From the NCBI GenBank assembly GCA_022315425.1, contig JAIUPT010000050.1, positions 1,364,001 to 1,428,000 on the forward strand: a stretch of DNA of 64,000 nt, given 5' to 3'. Below are positions 41,602 to 50,417 of this stretch, in pieces. Made by a program: the position numbers and the translations under genes. The stretch is from Pseudevernia furfuracea (taxonomy: Eukaryota; Ascomycota; Lecanoromycetes; Lecanorales; Parmeliaceae). The notes under the pieces are model-generated. The model saw only the letters and a program-made list of their open reading frames with translations. It was not told the origin of the DNA and ran no database searches. Positions within the stretch are counted from its first letter, which is position 1. Every line of letters starts with the position of its first letter.

Positions 41602-42864
41602 TCAGGGTTGCCATAACCAATCCCGATTATTGAAAGAAACATCGAAATCAATCCCTCCAAAGGTTCCCACAGAACAGTATAAATCCAGCTGGCCATCGAG
41701 CCCATCGACGCCAAGATCGTTGTCCTTGTCTAACTCTTCATGCAAGTCCCAGCTTTCGCCTCGCCGACCATTCCTTGTAAAAAATACTTCGACCTTGATC
41801 AATGATTCGGACTTAGGCTGAGCTTCGTAATCTTGAGGGCTATCCGAAACTGCAAATGTCATACCCAGGCCAACGGTATCTCCTGCTTTAATTGGTGAAG
41901 TAAAATCTTTGCCCCCCCACGTGTTATTGACGTATCGCCGTCCGTCGTCGCCATGAACGGCAAGACTGCCCCGCTCCCATCCAGGTAGACGCCAGGTAGG
42001 GTAGGGCATCGCGCAATATCCGAGAGCAACAGAGCTCTCATCTGCTCCTCGTCCACGGCCTAGTGATCGCACTTTGACTTCAAAGTAAATTGTTTTGGTG
42101 TTTCTCGTACGAAGAGGAGAGTCCGCGTAGGCGAAATAAATAGGCGAAGAGGTAAGGAGGCAAGAATCCTTGCTTCCCGCCCGCGTAGAGCCTTTCCAAA
42201 ACCCGGTATTCGGCATCAATAGATCGCCTTTATACTCCGGAGGTTTCAGAAGCCGCACATCCCCGTTAAGGACCGCAGCATGCTGAGGATGGGTGGGCTG
42301 ATGCGGTCTAATCATCGGATTAATTTTGCACCACTCATGTGCTCGATCTGCATCGGATAAATTGGCATTGCTTGAAGGGCTCTTTCTGTGGCCCAACGCC
42401 GGCGGTGGTGGAAGGAGTGAGTTGTCGGGGACAACTTTCCAGTCACTGTATTACAATCTCGCAGTCAGTACTGCTGACTTGAGGGGGCAATAGCCCTGGG
42501 ACTTGTTTCGAGAGTAACGATTCCCAAGACATGTCTCAAGACTAAATATCTGGTCTAAAGGACGGAATATGGACTCTAAAGATACGTACTGATATGGCGG
42601 AGGTTCCTCGTCGGCATCAGGCGGAGTCGGGTGAATTTCATTAGGTGTCCTCTGCCAGCCTGGTGGAGGGCCTGGGGGTGGAGCGTATTCGTTTCCCCCT
42701 GGTGGGGTGCCGTGAGCCGAAGGATTGCGGAGTTGATATGATGGCGGTGGCCCGGGAGGCGCTTGGTAAGTCGGCTCGCGTACTGCTGGTGGGTCTGGAG
42801 AAGGGGTATAGGCCTCGTCATGTGCAGTGGAGTGGTCGCCCTTGAGAGATTTGAAGAAAGTCAT
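41602..42864 (-). CDS. SPRY-domain protein with Pro-rich N-terminus
   Basis: Exons on the minus strand: 42864-42590 and 42445-41602 (372 aa). Residues ~15-90 are Pro/Tyr-rich with PPGPPPSYQ and PPPGPPPGW, possible WW/SH3 or PPxY contact sites. After the 144-nt intron the chain enters DWKVVPDNSLLPPPP, and then a SPRY-like beta-sandwich: TIYFEVKVRSLG, SSVALGYCAMPYPTWRLPGW, SLAVHGDDGRRYVNN, AGDTVGLGMTF, VEVFFTRNGRR and DLYCSVGTFGG. Such proteins in fungi are mostly uncharacterised; some act as ubiquitin-ligase adaptors. The start at 42864 has an A at -3; an in-frame ATG at 42888 has a poorer context. The intron is introner-like. Confidence 0.88.
42446..42589 (-). mobile_element. Introner-like intron, family 2, copy 2 (in SPRY gene)
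   Basis: A 144-nt intron in host sense, GTACGTATCTT to AATACAG. The first ~67 nt align with the Maf-gene intron at 5505-5639, sharing AGTCCAT, AGTCTTGA and ATGTCTTGGG in order. The 3' part again has TACTGACTGCG at the branch site. It is inserted in phase 2 within a His codon. Confidence 0.75.
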
Positions 42865-43416
42865 GATGGCCTGCAGACCGCAAAGCATGCAGGATTGCGT
42901 TGGTGTTGATCAAAGATTGACACAATGTAGTTGGAGAAGGGAGAGTTGAATGAAGTAGTGGCTAATAAGTCAAGAGACGCTCAACTTTGAAGGGACGCCG
43001 TTGAATCAGAAGTGGAAGAAGGGTGTGAAACTTAGGATCTAGGGAGGGTAGGAACTAGGAAGGAGCACACCGCTCGTTTGACGCGCAAAAAACGGGCCGT
43101 CACGAGAAGAACAACCATTGAGACAAGTCCTTGCAGGGATGAACACTTCAGCTCCCTTCTACCTGATGCACTTACTGGTCCTTATAAATTTGCTCGACTG
43201 TGTCAATTGGAGTCGAGAAATGTCTCGGACTCTTTTACGTGGGAGAATGGGAATATTGAGGGATTGTTTAGGTAAAGCTCTTAGCTCCTGGTTTGTGATG
43301 TTTCCTACCAATGCAATTTCACCGTCTCCTCTACAGTGATTATAGTAGCCCCTCATCATGCAGAGACGATGCATAAACAGCGCTGTCTAGTATTGGCCTA
43401 GACCTGTAGCACATGC
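42865..43416. other. Intergenic, promoter of SPRY gene
   Basis: About 550 bases between two minus-strand genes. No coding frame with family features was seen. Confidence 0.45.
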
Positions 43417-44511
43417 TCAGACGAGTAGCAGGCTCTCGCCGTTTGATAGCTCCACGAAGACAACTTCTCTCACATCCGATAGCTCGCTCTCGTCGGGGAT
43501 CATCCCTTTCGCTCTCCTTTCCTCCTCTATTGCTTCTTGCAGTGTCAGTATCCTTCGATGCAAGAAAGGCGTGATCAAGCCAGATCCTTTTTTGATTTCG
43601 TCGTGCGTCGACACCCAATACTTAGCTTGACACATTCTCTGGGCTTGAAGCCCATTGTGAGCGCCAAGATTGAGCTGCTTGACACTGATCTTAATATCGT
43701 GTAGGCCGTGGAGCAGCGCAAGGGTTTTTACAGCAGGGGTGGCCAAAGGTAAATGACTGAGGTCCTTTGCGTGGATGCCATGAGGTGTATATATAACTGC
43801 CTCCGCTCCCTTAGGAACTCCCGAAGGTCCCTTGACGTCTATCGAATACAAATCGAACGTCACTAATATCGCTGAGTGATAATACAAAGCATCACTCCGA
43901 GTGACCATTCTCGAGATCCCAACCCACTTGGGCAATGGAATGAGTGAAGTATTTCTCCAATCAGAATCTGTTGCGGAAAAAGGCGGTGTTTCTTGGACCA
44001 GTCTGAAATGACCCCAGGATCGTATCAGATCAGCCGCAGACCTCGTTGCAAAGACGGGCGTATCCGGATCGAGTTCAAGCAACGTGTTTTTATTACAGTG
44101 GTCTGTGAATTCGTGAGATACGACGACTGCATCAATGTACGACCGCTTTGAATCTTGGTCAAAATAGTCATGATCTCTTTCCCCTGACATTGAAGCACCG
44201 AGTTGCGCCATCTTCTCGATCTCCCTCAGCAGAACATTAAGCTCAGCCATGGTCTGGACACTTGATGCGACTGCATGCCATTGCTGACTGAACCAGTACG
44301 CAACATCAGACTGACCACCAGTCAGCCATGGATCAAAAATGATGTTCAATCGTGATCGTCCTGGAGGCCGTTCCGCATCTGGAGGATAGGGCAGCTGAAG
44401 TAGCCATGATGTATCCGCGTTCAGGTGCGTCAAGATAGGCCGGTGGGACAGCAATGCTCTTTGGATGGAGCCATTGAGTGTCTCCTGAAGCTGTAAAGAG
44501 GGAGCGTCCAT
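43417..44511 (-). CDS. Metallo-beta-lactamase-fold hydrolase, uncharacterised
   Basis: Single exon, 364 aa from the ATG at 44511; ATGs at 44550 and 44544 are also in frame. Seen: an early beta-hairpin with ADTSWLLQLPYP, LNIIFDPWLTGGQSDVA, then VVVSHEFTDHCNK as the metal motif. This has HxFxDH where canonical enzymes have HxHxDH, so one metal-ligand His is replaced. Later strands include TPVFATRSAADLI, GAEAVIYTPHGI, LLHGLHDI and YWVSTHDE. Proteins like this are common in ascomycetes without assigned substrate. Fold assignment is by motif order and spacing; function is unknown. Confidence 0.82.
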   Translation of the reverse strand: MDAPSLQLQETLNGSIQRALLSHRPILTHLNADTSWLLQLPYPPDAERPPGRSRLNIIFDPWLTGGQSDVAYWFSQQWHAVASSVQTMAELNVLLREIEKMAQLGASMSGERDHDYFDQDSKRSYIDAVVVSHEFTDHCNKNTLLELDPDTPVFATRSAADLIRSWGHFRLVQETPPFSATDSDWRNTSLIPLPKWVGISRMVTRSDALYYHSAILVTFDLYSIDVKGPSGVPKGAEAVIYTPHGIHAKDLSHLPLATPAVKTLALLHGLHDIKISVKQLNLGAHNGLQAQRMCQAKYWVSTHDEIKKGSGLITPFLHRRILTLQEAIEEERRAKGMIPDESELSDVREVVFVELSNGESLLLV

Positions 44512-45081
44512 GACCACGAAATCATCATTGATAACCACGACCATGTTCATTTGATTGGGTCAGCCATACGAGCAATATCCTTTCTTGGCTCTTTGGAATC
44601 TGGGGGCGTGACGCTAGTGATGGTGATGGTGATGATTGTGATGATGATGATGATGATGATGATGATGGTCTCGCCAGAGGTACATAAAGTCTCTTGGATA
44701 CTGTAACCGGAGATAAGGTGCTAAGAGTACTGAAGGACTGCTCCTCTCTGGCCGGCTTTGCCATGAATCAATGCGGGGGGGGGACTTTGTAGCCTTTTAT
44801 AGCTGAATGTGTAATAAGGGATAAAGAGTGGTGGAGCATTCGTATTCGCGAATTTCCATCCAAAGTCTAACTGCTTGTGTGACTTGCCTCGGCTTACATT
44901 ACTCAATTTCCTCGTAACCCCTTTCATCTAAGTGCGAATTGTGTCAGAACACCGTCATTCGTCTACCTACTTTATCAATCCGAACAAGCGGTCACCCAGC
45001 GGTCGTGTTTGCTTATCTGCACACTACTACTACTAAACAACCTCTACCTTACTCTTTACATCCTTCTTTCTTATAACCCAG
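44512..45081. other. Divergent promoter, MBL protein / Ca2+ exchanger
   Basis: About 570 bases between divergent starts. It includes a GATG microsatellite (see separate entry). The plus strand is CT-rich close to the exchanger start. Confidence 0.5.
44618..44669. repeat. GTGATG / GAT microsatellite
   Basis: GTGATG units pass into a perfect (GAT)n run of about eight copies. Confidence 0.85.
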
Positions 45082-47954
45082 ATGGTGGAATCTTCTGACG
45101 AGCCGAGTTTATTAGATCGTATAAGGTCTTTCCCCCGCAAAGCGCATGCCTCGGGCAATCCGTTAAGAGCAGACGATAAGCGTCCTGCCATCCCCCTAAC
45201 CAGCCCATCTGCCCACAGCGATGCAGATGTTCCCGCTGGACCTCTACCCTCAGGGGTCCCTTCAAACCATTTCAAAGTTTCCGCGAAGACCACAAGCAAT
45301 CATGTGGCCGACAAGACCTCGTCAGCGTTGCCACCACCAGCTCCTCCTCCGCTTGACCCCGAACATGGAGAGGCATCTTCCTCCATAGAGCCAGAAGAAA
45401 AACCAAACATCCTGATTCGCTTCTACGAAGCCTGTAAAGAGATTTTGTTCTCGAGTTGGCTCAACACCCTTCTGGTATTCGTCCCTGTGGGCATAGCGGT
45501 TCAGGCAGCTGGTGTAAACAAGACGATCGTCTTTGCAATCAACGCTATTGCCATCATACCACTTGCTGGGCTTTTGAGCCATGCCACGGAAAGCGTTGCT
45601 AGCGACTTGGGTGACACCATTGGAGCCCTGATGAACATTACCTTCGGCAATGCAGTAGAGCTCATCATTTTGTATGTTGCCTGGCACCGGATTGGAGACT
45701 TTCCGTTAATCGCTCTACAGCATGTATGTTCTACCTAACAGACAGCAGACAAGAGAGAGCCATGGGTAGCCCAAAAAAGCACCTGCAACTCGATTGCGTT
45801 CTCCGTTATCTGTCCCTTATGTCCCTCCGCCTTGTTCGATGGTACATGTTGCATAAGCTTACTCTTGTCATGTTGTTAACCGCAGCATTGCTCTTACCAA
45901 GGTCCGTGCTTCCATTCGCCTCTTCTCATATCCAGACTGACCTTTGCAAAGGATGAGATCCAGATTGTCCAAGCCTCGCTTCTGGGATCGATTCTCGCCA
46001 ACCTTCTGCTCATCCTTGGCATGTGCTTCTTGTTCGGTGGGCTTCGCTTCCGTGAGCAGGTATGCGAGGCTTCTTTAGGATCGCCATTAAAACTAAGGAA
46101 GTTGCAGATTTACAACAGTACTGTCACGCAAATGAGCGCATGTCTACTCTCCTTGAGCGTCATGAGCCTACTTTTGCCGGTAAGCTACTTAAACAAAATG
46201 TCATCCATTGCCTGCACTTGTTCCTTCCCCATCAATAACGGAATCATCTTGATGCTCATGGAGACTAATTGCTGTTGGTATTTACAGACTGCTTTCCATG
46301 CTTCATTCACTGATAACGCGACCGCCGACAAGGCGGTACTGCAAATCAGCAGAGGAACAAGTATTGTGAGTACTCAAGCAGCTCTTGATGCCGCTTAGCC
46401 GCTTACCTATGAAAGATACTACTTCTGGTGTATGTGCTATACCTGCTTTTTCAAATGAAATCGCACGCGTACATGTACCAAAGTACACCACAGCATGTAA
46501 TCGACGAAGAATCTTATCCCGGCGTTCTGGCCGAAATGCTGGGGTCTTCTAGCTCATCAGACGCCTCGGGTTCGTCCAGTGGTAGCGACACAGATGTATC
46601 TTCGGGATCAAACACGACCGCCAAGCGCATCAAAAGAGTTCTGAGAGGCCGAAGACGCCGTAAATCCAGTGCAAGCTCAAAGGACACGCGTTCCGTACCC
46701 TCAACCATGCGCACACCGTCAGCCTCCACATTTGCACACAACGTCGAACAAAACGATATAGCTCTCGCGGACCTTCGGACTGATCACCCTGCTCTATCCT
46801 CACCTGCGTTGGGCGGAATTGCCAGTGGTGACGAAGCTGATACTGACGGCGAACATGACGTCCTCTCAGCCGCTACAAGGGATACTACGATCAACTTCCG
46901 GGATTTTGAGAACGAGAAAGGAGGTCCTGGTAGCAAATCACCCGAAACCAAGCCAAAGAAGAGATCGAAGAAGAGATATCGAAAATCGGGCAACAAGGAT
47001 GAGAAGGAGATCGACGAATCCGAGAAGCCTGCATCCTCGAGACCATCGGACGGCAATAGGCCAGTCACTCCTCATGTTGGGTTTGTACAGGACATTCAAA
47101 ACCATTTTGAAAGCTCGCCAAAGCGTCCCTTCAACATACGTGGTCTCTCTGTTCGCGATGTAGTGCCGGCAATGCCGGCAATGCCGAAGATGCTGTCGAG
47201 CACCGTCTTTTCAACCGCGAACCCAACGGGTCTCGCACCAAGCGGAGTTCCAGCTCCTGGTATCACACCTCGAGCGCTGCACCGCTCGAATTCTCTCCCG
47301 AGTCGCCTCAATCAAGTCCAAGCAGCACGCCAAGCCCAGACGTTACCGCCACTGCAGACTCAACCCTGTGTGCTACCAGTCAACTCAACGCACCACGTCG
47401 ATGGCAAAGAGGCTGTTCCGCCCAAAAAATACATGTCTCGTACCTCGGCCATAGTCCTGCTTCTCGTGTCGACCGGGCTCGTTGCCGTTTGCGCTGAGTT
47501 TCTCGTGGGAAGCATCAATTACCTCGTTGACAACACAAGCGTTTCGGAAGCTTTTGTGGGTCTTATCATCCTACCCATAGTTGGCAATGCTGCCGAGCAC
47601 GTCACGGCTGTCACTGTCGCTAGCAAGAACAAGATGGACCTTGCCATTGGTGTTGCTCTGGGGAGCAGCATTCAGATCGCACTGTTTGTGACGCCAGTGA
47701 TTGTGCTGCTTGGCTGGATCTTACACAAAGACATGAGTCTCTACTTCTCGCTGTTCGAAACGATCAGCCTGTTTGTAAGTGCGTTCATTGTAAATTTCCT
47801 AGTGCTAGATGGGCGGAGCAACTATCTGGAAGGGGCATTATTGATTGCAGCGTATGTGATTATTGCGCTGGCGGCGTTCTTCTACCCTGACTCGGATGAG
47901 CAAAGTACGATTGGTGGCGCAGATGCGGTGGGAAAGCTGGTCAGAATGCTTTGA
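45082..47954 (+). CDS. Vacuolar Ca2+/H+ exchanger (CAX family) with long cytosolic loop
   Basis: Proton-driven Ca2+ antiporter that loads the vacuole. Exons: 45082-45671, 45936-46059, 46108-46179, 46288-46365 and 46416-47954 (800 aa, about twice yeast Vcx1). Seen: a disordered Pro/Ser N-terminus (~110 residues), the first repeat with GNAVELII at the end of exon 1, six N-terminal helices through ILLLVYVLYLLF, then a ~310-residue hydrophilic loop rich in Ser/Asp/Lys (GSSSSSDASGSSSGSD, KPKKRSKKRYRK). The second repeat has GNAAEHVTAVTVASKNK and GSSIQIALFVTPV. The acidic/Ser loop sits where the family's regulatory acidic loop lies, but is far longer. Intron 1 is 264 nt, the longest in the window outside the pseudogene. 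Confidence 0.92.
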
Positions 47955-48564
47955 AGAGGTAGAGGGGAACAGCTCGCGCCTGGCGCTGGCTGGTAAAGAT
48001 GAAATTTGCTAATGCACTATCCTCAGCTGTTTGAGAAGCACAGTAGCTCGCGAGGCCGTGCACTCAGGACCATGACGCTCACAAGTTCCTTCCATGTTTA
48101 CTTTTTAGGCACTCTGTATCTTTAGCTGAAGTAGTCAGCATCTTCTGGTATTTCTGTATGACTTTTATCAGGTGCTATATTTGATAGATGTTCAGGCATC
48201 GAAAGAAAGCCGTTTGACGCGACTTGCGGCCTGTCTGAAAACCCCGCATGAACCTTCTACCCTTTGCATGCTCATATGATGGTTGATGTCGTTCCTCTAA
48301 GACTTGAGCGCTGAGTGGCAGCCATCGCTTGAAAGACATACATGACACCTATCTCGTCGGATGCCTCATACATCCTTTCAGGCGGATGTTGATCAAGTGC
48401 CACGAGGAGGTACGTTGTAGATTGCCGGACGTTTCGACCGGAACATGGGGTACACTAAGCTTGCTCCGGCCAACTGCGACGACAAAGCCCCCAAAAGAGG
48501 GCGTCTTCGCAGGGCGGCATCTTCAGGAAAGCCTAAAATTCGATGGCATGATCGCCTCTGATCT
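47955..48564. other. Intergenic, convergent 3' ends of exchanger and VPS28
   Basis: About 610 bases with no supported gene or repeat. Confidence 0.45.
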
Positions 48565-49286
48565 TCAGTTTAAGGTCTTCTTGAACCCAGCATATGCCCC
48601 CTCCATCTCAAAAACCAACTCCCTCGCTTCTCCCTCGGACAATTCTTCCTGCGCCCTCATCCCGTTCAAGCGAATCAACCAGCTGATAATCTTGGGCCTC
48701 CCTTCGAAATCTCCCAACGTTACCTCGTTTACGGATTGTATGAGCTCAACCAGCAATGGATGTAGAGCATCTTTTGAAAGCATGTTGAGCTTCAGGGCGT
48801 CGAGGAAGGTTATGAAGTTTTCGGTCGCGAGCAGGATCTTGGAGCCCGATGCAGAGGGTTGAGAGGGAGCGGTGGAGGGATGGGGGGCGGAGGCAGAGGG
48901 GTGCGAATTGGAGGGGTCGGCGACGGTGGCAGGGAGATTGACCCGGAGGCGTTCGGTTGCGCGGGGGCATTCGATCTGGCGTTGTCAGTTGTCGCGCGAG
49001 GGAAAAGGAGAGCTTTTGGGAGTGGAGATGATACATCCCACCGGCGCTTGAACGTTTCCAAATCTACGAAGGACCGGGCGACAGTGTCATCGCTCAGATT
49101 GGACTTGTACTGCTTTAGCAAGCGACTGCATATCTCTGTATATTCTGTTTCTGGAATCGAGTCTTTGATGTACGCCTTCTCCAGGCCTTCAAGGGTAATG
49201 ATGATGCTGTAAATCTCTGCGAGGGAATCATTCAGATCCCTTTCGGCAGTTGTCCCTGAGAGCTTCACTTCCTGGGTCGAACTCAT
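48565..49286 (-). CDS. VPS28: ESCRT-I subunit VPS28
   Basis: Part of ESCRT-I, which sorts ubiquitinated cargo into multivesicular bodies; the C-terminal domain contacts ESCRT-II. Exons on the minus strand: 49286-49035 and 48975-48565 (220 aa, usual size). Seen: N-terminal ESCRT-I headpiece LAEIYSIIITLEGLEKAYIKDSI with ICSRLLKQYKS, FKRRWD at the junction, then IECPRATERLRVNLPATV, a Ser/Pro/His linker, and the four-helix C-terminal domain ATENFITFLDALKLNML through WLIRLNGMRAQEELSEGE. If the 59-nt intron is kept, the frame runs into a Pro-rich stretch and ends early, so splicing is needed. It is divergent from the histidine kinase. Confidence 0.94.
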
Positions 49287-49720
49287 GTCAGCCCTGGGTG
49301 TGCTGGTTGATCAGCGAGGGAAAGGTGGGCTTTATGAAGGGTGTAGAAAGTACTTGGTCCAGGTTAATCTTGGCTGAGAGGGATGAGTTCGGCATGTAGC
49401 TGTAGGGAGTTGGAGCATATGGCAACTGCCTTGGTGAAGCTAGCATTGTAGCGTGTCATGAAAATCCTACGGTACTGGTTTTGGAGCAACAGATGCCTCG
49501 TGATACCTCAGAAATCGAGCACTGCAATTAAGACCTTTCCCTAGGAGAAGATGCAAGTCTCCTTGGACTCCTTCGGGTGTGCGGCTGACGTTTTTGTGCT
49601 TTGGACTACGGAGTACTTGGACGTTGGACGTTGATCGGTATCGCCAAGGCCTTTGGCTAATAAGCGTGCATCCTGCAGTCATCCACCCCCCTTTTATTAT
49701 CTTTCTGCAATGACCGCTTC

Positions 49721-49808
49721 TTTACTACCACTACTACCACTGCTACTACTGCTACTACTGCTACTACTGCTGCTACTACTGCTGCTGCTACCTACTGCTG
49801 CTGCTGAT
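49721..49808. repeat. CTA/CTG trinucleotide microsatellite
   Basis: Mixed (CTACTG)n and (CTA)n/(CTG)n repeats, imperfect, about 88 bases. They give Leu or Ser homopolymers in all frames, which makes the overlapping open frames untrustworthy. Confidence 0.9.
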
Positions 49809-50172
49809 GTCCGATCATTACCCGTGATAGGAATCCTCATTTGACTAAAGATACGAGGAAAGAGCCAGGCATTGAACAACCTCTTGTCTTCTCTCATTCG
49901 AAAGACAAAAGTCAGATGAATGATACGAACCAGTAAGAATATATATGTGAGAATGTGGAGGATGAGATCGCTGCGAAATGACGTTTTTATTAGCGTTAGT
50001 GTAAGAAGCGGCTGTGGCTGGTTTGGTATTTTGGAAGGTGGTCCCGGACTCCCGATTCACTATTATTATTCCCTAAGACCCTTTTTCGTGTAACTCTATC
50101 AAAGTCTCCCTCTCCAAGTACTCCTACTCTACAACTAACTTTCCCCCAAACTCCACCAATCACTTATCCAAT

Positions 50173-50215
50173 TACCCTATACCCTATGCCCTACACCTTA
50201 TACCCTATACCCTCC
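50173..50215. repeat. Degenerate TACCCTA heptamer repeats
   Basis: About six imperfect tandem copies of TACCCTA. On the minus strand this reads TAGGGTA, resembling but not equal to the TTAGGG telomere repeat of ascomycetes. Confidence 0.65.
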
Positions 50216-50393
50216 ACCAATCTCTACCACCTTATGGGACTCATGTTTGTCCCATCGGCCTGGGGATCGACCGTTGTTGGCCTTCTAAGAAAACTATGAA
50301 GGTTTCCCCGTCTCAGGCGCAACCATCCGACCAGGGCACCCTCTCTGTGCCTCCGTGAACATTTTTAAAGATTAAAGAGAAAGGGAAGCTCAA

Positions 50394-50417
50394 ATGGTTG
50401 CGCCGCAGCCTCTATGA
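50394..50417 (+). promoter_or_regulatory. Upstream ORF (MVAPQPL) overlapping the kinase start
   Basis: A seven-codon frame whose TGA overlaps the kinase ATG as ATGA. If it lies in the mRNA, translation of the kinase would depend on leaky scanning or re-initiation. The transcript start is not known. Confidence 0.4.

Larger units (their letters stand above)
49287..50413. other. Divergent promoter, VPS28 / hybrid histidine kinase
   Basis: About 1.1 kb with two simple-sequence tracts and a CT-rich segment (~50100-50220) leading to the kinase. A very short upstream open frame is listed separately. Confidence 0.5.

Noticed and set aside
48810..49034. Pro-rich C-terminus for VPS28 from reading through the intron
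   Set aside because: Splicing 49034-48976 restores the family sequence ECPRATERLRV in another frame, so the Pro-rich stretch is an artefact of read-through.
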